Assembly: GCF_023718305.1 (NCBI RefSeq)
Contig: NZ_QEYO01000002.1
Location: forward strand, 310,001 to 374,000
Length of the DNA stretch: 64,000 nucleotides
Reading direction: 5' to 3'
DNA from: Gramella sp. AN32
GTDB taxonomy: Bacteria > Bacteroidota > Bacteroidia > Flavobacteriales > Flavobacteriaceae
The notes beneath the pieces were generated by a model. The model saw only the letters and a list, made by a program, of their open reading frames with translations, searched no databases and was not told where the DNA came from. The position numbers were made by a program, and so were the translations under genes. Numbering within the stretch: position 1 is the first letter of the stretch; every line of letters starts with the position of its first letter. Below, in pieces: positions 35,636-43,785 of the stretch.

Positions 35636-35715
35636 CTTTCGATCTATAACGACAAGTGGCGCGGGGTATGGACGAGAACTTGTCGGCTTTGTTGGTTTTT
35701 ACTTGGTTTCTAAAA
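35636..35715 (-). repeat. 3' cassette-like element, copy 2
   Basis: Read on the minus strand it begins TTTTAGAAACCAAGTAAAAA, continues CAACAAAGCCGACA and folds as CGACAAGT, 20-base loop, ACTTGTCG. The start aligns with copy 1 (33391) as ACCAAGTAA..AA..AAC..GCCGACA. It lies about 60 bases past the stop of the Mrr gene, the same relative position and orientation as copy 1 has to the ATP-grasp gene. The remainder of the 323-base gap 35451-35773 holds no gene that I can see. Confidence 0.45.
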
Positions 35716-35773
35716 TAGCACTTTTCACCAGATTGCCCGTTATTTGCGATGAACTTTGTTACCTTGCGTTTTC

Positions 35774-36643
35774 TTAGATACTCTTGAAAAAATCTGGTTT
35801 TATTTTTACATCTTCAACCATTTCTATTGAAACGCCTAAGCCCAATTCTTTAAGTTTTTCTGCAAAGTCATTTCCATCTATTAGGTCAATTGGTATTGCA
35901 CCATCTCTAGTTGCTTCTTTCTTCGCTTCTCTTGTAAAACTTCCTGTGGTTAGAATTAGTCCTTTATCAGCTCTTCCACTCATTGCACCTCTAAAATCAC
36001 GTATTACGGAAGGAGACACAGAACCTTTATATCTTTTTGCCTGGAAAACAACGTGAAATGATAATACGCTTCCAATTTTGTAAATACCTTTTCCATCGAT
36101 TCCGCCATCATTAGTGCGTCCTGTTACTTCAACATTTACAAATCCTAACTCCCTTAAAAGTCTTTGACATAATCTTTCAAATTGATCAGGACTTATTTTT
36201 CTTATAGTTTGAATTAATTTATCCTGCCAACTAAATTCCTCAATTTCGTTAGTTGTATTTTCTAATTCAGGTTCATTATTTTCTTTATTTTTTGTTGTTT
36301 TCTGGCTGCGTTCTTCTCTATCAATTTTTACAACTGCTTTTTTTACTTTTTCTTGGTCAACTTTGTCTATTTTTTGTCCTTTGTCCGTTAATGCCCAAAC
36401 TCCTCTTGAAGAGTTTTCCACTAAACCATATCTTTTTAAATAATTTCTGGCCCAAGCTAATCTATAAGCGAGTTTTGTAGTGCTTTCTCTATGAATTTCG
36501 TTGATAGCATCCTCATTTAAATTCAAAATTTGAATAACTTCTTCCTCAATTTCACTTATAGAACCAGAACCTCCTAATTCTTTCAAGGCTTTTAATACAG
36601 GATTAAATAAGTCGTCGTATTTATATTTAAAGTTATGATCCAT
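35774..36643 (-). CDS. Mrr-type restriction endonuclease
   Basis: 289 residues. An N-terminal winged-helix Mrr_N domain covers about 10-92, a charged linker 100-135, and the Mrr catalytic PD-(D/E)xK domain 145-270. Catalytic elements: E156 (QFERLCQ), D183 in NDGGIDGKG and QAK at 201-203 (VVFQAKRYKG). Mrr enzymes cut modified DNA (type IV restriction) without a partner methyltransferase, and none is nearby. The target modification is unknown. Adjacent cassette-like repeat and AT bias suggest it was acquired. Confidence 0.92.
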   Translation of the reverse strand: MDHNFKYKYDDLFNPVLKALKELGGSGSISEIEEEVIQILNLNEDAINEIHRESTTKLAYRLAWARNYLKRYGLVENSSRGVWALTDKGQKIDKVDQEKVKKAVVKIDREERSQKTTKNKENNEPELENTTNEIEEFSWQDKLIQTIRKISPDQFERLCQRLLRELGFVNVEVTGRTNDGGIDGKGIYKIGSVLSFHVVFQAKRYKGSVSPSVIRDFRGAMSGRADKGLILTTGSFTREAKKEATRDGAIPIDLIDGNDFAEKLKELGLGVSIEMVEDVKIKPDFFKSI

Positions 36644-36739
36644 AAATTTTGTTTAAAAATGCAAGATAACTCCTAATATACTAACAAATATTTTATTGCT
36701 GCTCCTTGATATAGTTCCCCAAAATAAAGCGATCAGTCA

Positions 36740-36777
36740 TTTGCAAACGTTTACAAACGCAAGTAAACGTAAGCAAA
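36740..36777 (+). promoter_or_regulatory. Inverted repeat upstream of ssb
   Basis: TTTGCAAACGTTTAC (36740-36754) and GTAAACGTAAGCAAA (36763-36777) are inverted copies that differ at two positions and are eight bases apart. It lies about 90 bases before the ssb ATG, midway between divergent mrr and ssb. This could be an operator for either gene. Confidence 0.5.
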
Positions 36778-36868
36778 TATTTTGGATACGAATAACTTAA
36801 AAAACTTAGCGCAGATTTGTCCTGTTGAAATGAACGAATGATTTTCAACTGCAATAAAATCTTTAGTT

Positions 36869-37201
36869 ATGAGCACTTTAAGAAACACAGTTCAATTAAT
36901 TGGTCACGTAGGTAACGATCCTGAAATCCTCAATTTAGATTCCGGTAAAAAGCTGGCCAAATTTTCTGTAGCCACCAATGAGAGTTATAAGAACGCGAAA
37001 GGGGAAAAAATTACCGATACACAATGGCATAATATTATTGCCTGGGGAAAAACAGCCGAGCTGATTGAAAATTATGTCCCTAAAGGAAAAGAAGTGGGTA
37101 TTGAAGGGAAACTAACCAGCAGAAGTTATGAAGATAAAGATGGGATTAAACGTTATGTGACTGAAGTGGTTTGTAATGAAATTCTTTTATTAGGAAAATA
37201 A
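36869..37201 (+). CDS. ssb: Single-stranded DNA-binding protein, short form without acidic tail
   Basis: 110 residues, essentially only the OB fold: LRNTVQLIGHVGNDPEI at the start, then KFSVATNESYKNAKGE, WHNIIAWGKTAELIENY and KGKEVGIEGKLTSRSYEDKDG. It ends VVCNEILLLGK, without the disordered linker and acidic DDDIPF-like tip that recruits replication and repair proteins. This suggests a secondary SSB or a mobile-element relative. A strong hairpin terminator follows. Confidence 0.92.
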   Translation: MSTLRNTVQLIGHVGNDPEILNLDSGKKLAKFSVATNESYKNAKGEKITDTQWHNIIAWGKTAELIENYVPKGKEVGIEGKLTSRSYEDKDGIKRYVTEVVCNEILLLGK

Positions 37202-37238
37202 TAAGTCAGTTGGATCAAAAAAACCTGAGAATTAATTA

Positions 37239-37274
37239 ACGATCCCGCCAATATGGATTGGCGGGATCGTTTTT
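37239..37274 (+). terminator. Intrinsic terminator after ssb
   Basis: Perfect 14-base-pair stem (37239-37252/37257-37270) with an ATGG loop, followed by TTTT. It abuts the stop of the convergent symporter gene. Confidence 0.92.
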
Positions 37275-39045
37275 AGTGACTTTGGGCTTCTTTCACACCA
37301 CTGGGAATGCGAATATCTTCCACGATTTCCTGGACGTGTTGAGGTGGGGGAGTAGTAAATCTTGAAACTACCATGGCCAGCACAAAATTGATCAGCATAG
37401 CAACCACGCCAAAACCTTCAGGAGATGTTCCCAACCACCATTCACTTTCGGGTAAGGGTTCCAGAATACCAATAAGACCGGTTTTAAAGCGAATCATATA
37501 AAAGAGCATCAGGCTTATGCCCACCACCATTCCGGTGATGGCACCCTGTTTGTTCATTCGTTTATCAAAAATCCCCAGCACGATTGCGGGAAAAAACGAA
37601 GCTGCGGCGAGACCAAAAGCCAATGCAACCACTGCAGCTACAAATCCCGGCGGATATATACCGAAAATTCCGGCAATGATAATGGCTACAAAAATACTAA
37701 TCCGGGCCACCATCAATTCCCCTTTGTCTGAAATATCTGGTTTAAGTTGTTTTTTGATAAGGTCATGGGAAACCGAGGTCGAAATTACCAATAGCAATCC
37801 TGCGGCAGTAGAAAGCGCTGCGGCCAGCCCCCCTGCAGCTACCAGCGCAATTACCCAATCTGGTAAACTGGCAATTTCAGGATTGGCTAAAACCATAATA
37901 TCACGGTCTACATATAATTCATTTCTTTCTGAAGTGGCATTGGAAACCAGGCGTTCCCCATTTTCCCCCCGATCACCCGTGTAGAGTGGTTTACCATCGA
38001 TAGCTTCAGAGTTTACATACTGAATCCTTCCATCTTCATTTTTATCTGTCCAGGAAATAAGTCCTGTATTTTCCCAGTTTTTAAACCATTCCGGCAAATC
38101 TGAATAGCGTTTTTCGCTTACCGTATTGATCAAATTTGTTCGGGCAAAAACTGAAACCGCCGGAGCAGTGGTATATAAAATTGCAATAAAAAGTAAGGCA
38201 TATCCGGCAGATTTTCGTGCATCTTTTACTTTGGGAACCGTAAAAAACCGAACGATCACATGGGGGAGCCCTGCAGTTCCAGCCATTAAAGCTAGGGTGA
38301 TGGCAAAGACATCCCAGGTAGATTTTGATCCATCTGTATATTCCTTAAAACCAAGCTGAGTATGTAAAGAATCTAATTTATCCAGCAAATAAGTTCCATC
38401 TTCTAATGTGCCACCCATCCCGATCTGCGGAATAGGATTTCCCGTCATTTGTATAGAAATAAAAATTGCCGGAACCATAAAGGCAAAGATCAACACACAA
38501 TATTGTGCCACCTGGGTATAGGTAATTCCTTTCATTCCGCCCAAAAGGGCAAAAACCAACACAACGGCCATACCTATTAATACACCATAAGTAATATCTA
38601 CCTGAAGAAATTGTGAAAAGACGATTCCTACCCCGCGCATCTGCCCCGCAACATAGGTAAAGGAAACAATGAGCGCGCAAATAACGGCGATGGTTCGGGC
38701 GGTATTAGAATAATAACGGTCGCCAATAAAATCGGGAACGGTGAATTTTCCAAATTTCCGAAGGTAGGGCGCTAAAAGTAAAGCCAGTAAAACATAGCCG
38801 CCGGTCCAACCCATCAAATACACAGAACCGTCATAACCGCTAAAGGAAATAATTCCCGCCATAGAAATAAAGGAAGCCGCGCTCATCCAGTCAGCTGCGG
38901 TGGCCATTCCGTTGGCAAGTGGCGAGACTCCCCCACCGGCCACGTAAAATTCTTTAGTAGAACCTGCCCTGGCCCAAATGGCAATCCCGAAGTAAAGCGC
39001 AAAGCTTACGCCAACAAGGATCCAGGTCCAAATTTGTACATTCAT
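37273..39045 (-). CDS. Sodium:solute symporter, acetate permease-like (VC_2705 subfamily)
   Basis: 590 residues, about 13 hydrophobic helices. The N-terminal FYVAGGGVSPLANGMATAADWMSAASFISMAG and GYDGSVYLMGWTGGY are typical of the SSS/ActP type. A hydrophilic insert near 320-385 separates two helix groups. Its downstream partner gene on the same strand encodes a DUF4212 protein, which usually accompanies this transporter subfamily. The likely substrate is acetate or another small carboxylate, driven by sodium or proton; substrate is inferred. Confidence 0.92.
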   Translation of the reverse strand: MNVQIWTWILVGVSFALYFGIAIWARAGSTKEFYVAGGGVSPLANGMATAADWMSAASFISMAGIISFSGYDGSVYLMGWTGGYVLLALLLAPYLRKFGKFTVPDFIGDRYYSNTARTIAVICALIVSFTYVAGQMRGVGIVFSQFLQVDITYGVLIGMAVVLVFALLGGMKGITYTQVAQYCVLIFAFMVPAIFISIQMTGNPIPQIGMGGTLEDGTYLLDKLDSLHTQLGFKEYTDGSKSTWDVFAITLALMAGTAGLPHVIVRFFTVPKVKDARKSAGYALLFIAILYTTAPAVSVFARTNLINTVSEKRYSDLPEWFKNWENTGLISWTDKNEDGRIQYVNSEAIDGKPLYTGDRGENGERLVSNATSERNELYVDRDIMVLANPEIASLPDWVIALVAAGGLAAALSTAAGLLLVISTSVSHDLIKKQLKPDISDKGELMVARISIFVAIIIAGIFGIYPPGFVAAVVALAFGLAAASFFPAIVLGIFDKRMNKQGAITGMVVGISLMLFYMIRFKTGLIGILEPLPESEWWLGTSPEGFGVVAMLINFVLAMVVSRFTTPPPQHVQEIVEDIRIPSGVKEAQSH

Positions 39046-39072
39046 AAATTGTGATTTTTAAATAGGAGGGTT

Positions 39073-39330
39073 CTACTCAAGATAACCGTGTTTCTTATCC
39101 AACTTATTCATAAGCCTGATATAAATAAAAATGAGGATCACAAAAACATAAATCGAGCCCTGTTGGGCGAACCAAAAACCGAGTTTAAAACCACCAAGTT
39201 TAAATTGATTCAGATAATCTTTAAAAAGAATCCCGGCAGCAAAGGAAACGAGAAACCAAATACTTAACAAAATTGCCAGGTATTTCAAGTTGGTTTTCCA
39301 GTAAGACTGGCTATTAGATTTTTCGCTCAT
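39073..39330 (-). CDS. DUF4212 small subunit of a sodium/solute symporter
   Basis: 85 residues from the ATG at 39330 (MSEKSNSQSYW). An ATG one codon upstream and a TTG at 39345 are less likely. Two hydrophobic helices (YLAILLSIWFLVSFAAGIL and GSIYVFVILIFIYIRLM) with FKLGFWFAQQG between them define the DUF4212 family, which forms a complex with the SSS transporter. First gene of the pair, 27 bases before the permease. Confidence 0.9.
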   Translation of the reverse strand: MSEKSNSQSYWKTNLKYLAILLSIWFLVSFAAGILFKDYLNQFKLGGFKLGFWFAQQGSIYVFVILIFIYIRLMNKLDKKHGYLE

Positions 39331-39430
39331 CATTCTAAGATACAATTTTCAATTAATTATGATGAAAATAGGGAGAAAATATAAAATTTTGTTTTTCATA
39401 AAAATGAAGCTTCCTTATTAAAGCAATACT

Positions 39431-40333
39431 CTAAAAATAAATTTCCTGAGCCAGGCGATAGGTATTTGCATGTGCTTCTATGATCACCTTAATATCTTCG
39501 GAATAACCGCCGCCCATACTACATTGTACAGGAATTTGAAGGTCGTGGCAGGTTTGCAAAACGAAGCGATCCCTTTCCTTACAACCGTTAGTGGTACAAC
39601 CTAGTTTTCCCAGTTTATCTGATTCCAGAATATCTACCCCACTCAGGTAAAAGATAAAATCTGGTTTTTGTTGATCGATTAACTTCGGAAGGGTGGATTT
39701 CAGGATCTTTAAATATTCTTCATCCTGAGTTTTATTTGCCAGGGCAATATCCAAATCTGAAATTTCCTTTTTAAAAGGATAATTTCCCTTCCCATGCATG
39801 GAAAAAGTAAATACCGAAGCATCCTTCTGGAAAATTTCTGCCGTACCATTTCCCTGATGTACATCAAGATCTACAATTAAAATTTTCTTCGCCAGTTTTT
39901 TATGCTGGAGATATCTCGCAGCCACGGCCTGGTCATTGAGTAAACAAAATGCTTCCGCGCTATTGGAATAGGCATGATGCGTGCCGCCGGCAATGTTCAT
40001 GGCGATGCCATTTTCAAGGGCAAGACCACAGGCTTGAATGGTGCCGTCTACAATAATTTGTTCGCGATCTACCAATTCCCGGGAAAGGGGGAAACCTGCT
40101 TTGCGCATTTCTTTAGAGGAAAGTTCGAGATTGCGCAGTCTATTAAAATATTCCTGGGTATGAACCCTAAGGATATGCTCCGGATCTGGAAATTCTGGCT
40201 TAAAAAAATTATCATCTTTACAGGTGCCTTCATATAAAAGTTGCCTGGGCAGCAACTCATATTTTTCCATGGGAAACCGATGCCCTTCCGGTAACGGATG
40301 TTTGTAAATAGGATGAAAAGCGATTTTAAGCAT
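39431..40333 (-). CDS. Histone deacetylase-like amidohydrolase
   Basis: 300 residues of the arginase/deacetylase fold. The active-site His pair is H119-H120 in GGTHHAY. Zinc ligands are D157 and H159 in DLDVHQGNG and a later Asp in SGVDILESDKLG. The GGGYS segment near the end is also conserved. Bacterial members (AcuC-like) deacetylate small acylated amines or acetyl-lysine. The acetate-type transporter next door is suggestive, but the genes are about 100 bases apart and no link is shown. Confidence 0.92.
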   Translation of the reverse strand: MLKIAFHPIYKHPLPEGHRFPMEKYELLPRQLLYEGTCKDDNFFKPEFPDPEHILRVHTQEYFNRLRNLELSSKEMRKAGFPLSRELVDREQIIVDGTIQACGLALENGIAMNIAGGTHHAYSNSAEAFCLLNDQAVAARYLQHKKLAKKILIVDLDVHQGNGTAEIFQKDASVFTFSMHGKGNYPFKKEISDLDIALANKTQDEEYLKILKSTLPKLIDQQKPDFIFYLSGVDILESDKLGKLGCTTNGCKERDRFVLQTCHDLQIPVQCSMGGGYSEDIKVIIEAHANTYRLAQEIYF

Positions 40334-40439
40334 TCTTAATTAAACCTGTTATTAGAAGGTAAGCAGTATGCTTCTTGCCACGAATGCACGAATATTTTTT
40401 TTCTCTCCCATTCCTATTTCAGGTTTCCTTACTATTTTA

Positions 40440-40477
40440 CCAGCCTCCAGCCTCCAGCCTCCAGCCTCCAGTCTCCA
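40440..40477. repeat. Five-copy 7-base tandem repeat
   Basis: Five tandem units of CCAGCCT (the last CCAGTCT), then CCA. They lie three bases after the metG stop on the minus-strand 3' side, a simple repeat that may vary in copy number by slippage. Confidence 0.9.
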
Positions 40478-40480
40478 TAA

Positions 40481-42547
40481 TCAGTTTATAGTAGTCCCAT
40501 CATTCACGTTGGCTTCATCAGGATTTACAAATACCAGTTTGCCTTCCGCATTTTCGGTCATCAGGATCATGCCCTCGCTTTCCACGCCACGTAATTTTCT
40601 CGGGGCCAGATTTGCCAAAACGGTTACTTTCTTTCCAATGATTTCTTCCGCTTTAAAATGTTCGGCGATCCCGGAAACAATAGTTCGCTGGTCGATTCCC
40701 GTATCCACTTTTAGCACCATCAGCTTTTTGGTTTTCGCCATTTTTTCAGCTTTCAGGATAGTTCCCACGCGCAGGTCCATTTTAGTAAAATCTTCAAAAG
40801 TGGCGATATCCTTTTGTGGTTCAGCTTTTTGGTTTTCCATCTCGTTCGCGGTTTTGGTCGCTTTTAGTTTTTCCAGTTGCTTTTCGATTTCTTCATCTTC
40901 GATTTTGCTGAAAAGCAATTCGGCTTGCCCAATCTTGTGTCCGGCTTTAATTAATTCAGTAGTCAAAGAAACATCGCCCCATTTGCCATTTTCAACATTT
41001 GCATTGTTCAACATTTTTTTCAATTTCGCTGAAGTAAAGGGTAAGAAAGGTTCGCTAAGAATAGCCAGGGCAGAAGCGATCTGTAAGGCGACAAACATGA
41101 CCGTTTTCACGCGTTCGGGATCGGTTTTGATCACTTTCCACGGCTCTTCATCAGCCAGGTATTTATTTCCCAAGCGGGCTAAATTCATCAATTCCCCCTG
41201 GGCTTCCCGAAAGCGATATTTCTCAATAGAACTTGCGATCACCGCAGGATAGGCTTTTAATTCTGTAAGTGTTTTTTCATCAATTTCGCTAAATTCATTG
41301 GGCTTGGGAATTTCCCCATCATAATACTTACTGGTAAGCACCACCACCCGGTTGATGAAATTCCCAAAGATAGCGACCAGTTCATTGTTATTCCTGGCCT
41401 GGAAATCTTTCCAGGTAAAATCATTATCCTTGGTTTCCGGCGCATTCGCAGTTAAAGCATAACGTAACACATCCTGCTGCCCGGGGAAATCTTCCAGATA
41501 TTCATGTAGCCAGACCGCCCAGTTTTTAGAAGTGGAAAGTTTCTTTCCTTCCAGGTTGAGAAACTCATTAGCGGGCACATTTTCAGGTAGAATATACTCT
41601 CCATGCGCTTTAAGCATCACCGGAAAAATGATACAATGAAAAACGATATTGTCTTTCCCGATAAAATGGATCAATTTCGTATCCTCATTTTTCCAGTAAG
41701 TTTCCCAGTTTTTTCCGGTTTCCTTCGCCCACTCTTTAGTAGAAGAAATATAACCAATAGGAGCATCGAACCAAACATATAAAACCTTTCCTTCAGCACC
41801 TTCAACCGGCACAGGAATTCCCCAGTCTAAATCACGGGTTACCGCTCTGGCGCGCAATCCATCATCAATCCAGGATTTTACCTGTCCGTAAACATTCGTT
41901 TTCCAGTCGGCTTTGTGGCCTTTAAGGATCCATTCTTTTAGCCAGTTTTCATATTGGTCTAAGGGTAGGAACCAGTGTTTGGTTTTCTTTAATGTGGGAA
42001 CGGCTCCGCTAATTGCCGATTTTGGGTTAATGAGGTCTGTTGCATTAAGGGAAGTTCCGCAGTTTTCACACTGGTCGCCATAGGCTTCTTCGTGCCCACA
42101 TTTAGGGCAGGTTCCGGTTACAAAACGATCAGCCAGAAATTGCCCGGCTTCCTCATCATACAATTGCATGGTAGTTTCTTCAACAAATTTCCCATCTTCA
42201 TATAATTTTTTAAAAAATGCTGAAGCTGTTTCATGATGCGTTGATCCTGAAGTCCTGGAATAATTGTCGAAGCTTATTCCGAAGTCTTCAAAAGATTTTT
42301 TAATAATTCCGTTGTATTTATCTACCACATCCTGCGGAGTAATACCTTCTTTTTTCGCTTTAATGGTTATGGGCACGCCATGCTCATCACTACCACAAAC
42401 AAAAGCCACATCGTTTCCCTGCATACGCTGAAAACGGGAAAAAATATCGGCTGGCACATAAACACCGGCTAAATGCCCAATATGAATAGGGCCGTTAGTA
42501 TAAGGTAAGGCCGCGGTAATGGTATATCTCTGAGTTTTTTGGCTCAT
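40481..42547 (-). CDS. metG: Methionyl-tRNA synthetase with C-terminal tRNA-binding domain
   Basis: 688 residues, class I synthetase. HIGH at 22-25 ([10 protein letters not shown]), a zinc knuckle with C147, C150, C160 and C163 (CPKCG...CENCG) and KLSTSKNW as the KMSKS loop. The anticodon-binding helices follow, then from about 580 the EMAP-II-like domain ([17 protein letters not shown]). A perfect -7 box TAACTTTG lies upstream on the minus strand. Confidence 0.97.
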   Translation of the reverse strand: MSQKTQRYTITAALPYTNGPIHIGHLAGVYVPADIFSRFQRMQGNDVAFVCGSDEHGVPITIKAKKEGITPQDVVDKYNGIIKKSFEDFGISFDNYSRTSGSTHHETASAFFKKLYEDGKFVEETTMQLYDEEAGQFLADRFVTGTCPKCGHEEAYGDQCENCGTSLNATDLINPKSAISGAVPTLKKTKHWFLPLDQYENWLKEWILKGHKADWKTNVYGQVKSWIDDGLRARAVTRDLDWGIPVPVEGAEGKVLYVWFDAPIGYISSTKEWAKETGKNWETYWKNEDTKLIHFIGKDNIVFHCIIFPVMLKAHGEYILPENVPANEFLNLEGKKLSTSKNWAVWLHEYLEDFPGQQDVLRYALTANAPETKDNDFTWKDFQARNNNELVAIFGNFINRVVVLTSKYYDGEIPKPNEFSEIDEKTLTELKAYPAVIASSIEKYRFREAQGELMNLARLGNKYLADEEPWKVIKTDPERVKTVMFVALQIASALAILSEPFLPFTSAKLKKMLNNANVENGKWGDVSLTTELIKAGHKIGQAELLFSKIEDEEIEKQLEKLKATKTANEMENQKAEPQKDIATFEDFTKMDLRVGTILKAEKMAKTKKLMVLKVDTGIDQRTIVSGIAEHFKAEEIIGKKVTVLANLAPRKLRGVESEGMILMTENAEGKLVFVNPDEANVNDGTTIN

Positions 42548-42669
42548 TATGGATCAACTTTTTTAGAATCAGCAAAGTTAAGCAAAGGCTCGTGAATACG
42601 CGTTAAATTCTTGTAAAAGGCTCTGTTCAGGTTAGGGAAGTAGTTACTTTTACTGTCAAAATTGAGGTT

Positions 42670-43254
42670 ATGAATAAATTTATGATGTTTTTGAGTCTTA
42701 TTATTCTCGCAGGTTGTAGTGGAACGAAAACTACTTCAAAATCGAATGCAAAATCATATAGCATTGAGAACCTGGAGAATTTAAATTCAGAAGAGATAAA
42801 AAGTATCTATGCTGATGCCAATATTCAGGAAGCTTCGGAAATGTTTGAGGAAGGAACTACGCAAAGACCTTATTCCATTTTATACCCGGATACGGAAAAT
42901 GAGTTGATGCTTATTTGGAAGAATAAAGAAAAAGATCAAATCTATGAGATTCGTACCAAAGGAAACGGTAAATGGGCCTCTAATACGGGCATTAAAGTAG
43001 GTGATTCTTACCAAACTTTAGTGGAGAAGAACGGAAAGGATATTTCCTTTTATGGATTTGGCTGGGATTACGGAGGAGCAGTGCTTTGGAATGGAGGAAA
43101 ATTAGAAAACAGCGGACTACGAGTATTTTTACAGCCGGAAGCGACCCCACCATCGAAATTTTATAGTGATAAAATAGCAAAAGCGACCGCGCAGGAAATT
43201 CAGGATATGAATTTAAAAGTTGCTTCCATTGTCATAAATTATGCTTCAGAATAG
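42670..43254 (+). CDS. Putative lipoprotein, unknown function
   Basis: 194 residues. Lipobox LAGC with Cys16. The mature region has SYSIENLENLNSEEIKSIYADANIQEASEMFEEG and a beta-rich second half with GFGWDYGGAVLWNGGKL. A stretch of similar proteins occurs in Flavobacteriaceae, but I cannot name a family. A -7-like TACTTTTA precedes it. Its end overlaps an upstream in-frame ATG of yraN, but the true yraN start is probably later. Confidence 0.72.
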   Translation: MNKFMMFLSLIILAGCSGTKTTSKSNAKSYSIENLENLNSEEIKSIYADANIQEASEMFEEGTTQRPYSILYPDTENELMLIWKNKEKDQIYEIRTKGNGKWASNTGIKVGDSYQTLVEKNGKDISFYGFGWDYGGAVLWNGGKLENSGLRVFLQPEATPPSKFYSDKIAKATAQEIQDMNLKVASIVINYASE

Positions 43255-43261
43255 CATAAAA

Positions 43262-43621
43262 ATGGCAGAACATAATCGATTAGGCAAAAAAGGGGAGAAG
43301 CTGGCCGCAGAATATTTACAGTTGAAGGAATACGAGATTCTGGAAAAGAATTTTCGCTACCAGAGAGCTGAAATTGATCTTATCGCCAGGCGGGGAAATA
43401 TTTTAGTTGCTGTTGAAGTAAAGACCCGAAGCACTTCTGAATTTGGAAACCCCCAGGATTTTGTGAAACCAAAACAAATCCAGCAACAGGTAAAAGCAAT
43501 GAATTTTTATGTGGAAAATAATAATTTAGAGGTTGAGGTCCGTTTTGATATTCTGGCGATTGTTCAGAATAAAGCAGGTACTAAAATAGAGCATATCCAG
43601 GATGCTTATTTTTATTTTTAA
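43262..43621 (+). CDS. yraN: YraN family (UPF0102) endonuclease-like protein
   Basis: 119 residues from the ATG at 43262 (MAEHNRLGKKGEKLA); an ATG at 43241 would add seven residues that overlap the lipoprotein gene. LGKKGEKLAAEYLQ, EIDLIARRGNILVAVEVKTR and FGNPQDFVKPKQI follow the RecB/PD-(D/E)xK-like nuclease pattern (E..D..E-x-K). YraN in other bacteria is linked to DNA uptake or repair; its exact role is unsettled. Confidence 0.9.
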   Translation: MAEHNRLGKKGEKLAAEYLQLKEYEILEKNFRYQRAEIDLIARRGNILVAVEVKTRSTSEFGNPQDFVKPKQIQQQVKAMNFYVENNNLEVEVRFDILAIVQNKAGTKIEHIQDAYFYF

Positions 43622-43634
43622 GCCCTTATAAAAG

Positions 43635-43765
43635 AAGCTGTCTCAAAAAGATAGTAGGCCGTCATTCTGAATTTATTTCAGAATCTCATTTAGTAAAATT
43701 TACTTTTTGATTCAGACCCTGAAACTAGTTCAGGGTGACGTTTTAAAATATTTGTGAGACAGCTT
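43635..43765. repeat. Nested double-hairpin intergenic repeat (copy B) within 11-base terminal inverted repeats
   Basis: Outer arms AAGCTGTCTCA (43635-43645) and TGAGACAGCTT (43755-43765) are perfect complements. Inside are GTCATTCTGAA-TTTAT-TTCAGAATCTC (43661-43687) and CAGACCCTGAA-ACTAG-TTCAGGGTGAC (43713-43739). The unit lies between the convergent yraN and M13 peptidase genes. No target-site duplication was evident. Confidence 0.8.
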
Positions 43766-43785
43766 TCATTTTAAAATCTGTAAGA

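Noticed and set aside
35774-37201. Complete restriction-modification system around mrr
   Set aside because: No methyltransferase or specificity gene nearby; a type IV role fits better.
40440-40477. CCAGCCT repeats as a CRISPR array
   Set aside because: Units are seven bases without spacers; this is a simple tandem repeat.
40368-41252. 294-codon open frame on the plus strand, opposite metG
   Set aside because: Antisense to an unmistakable metG. Its Ser/Phe/Ala-rich translation is what the reverse strand of a conserved gene gives.
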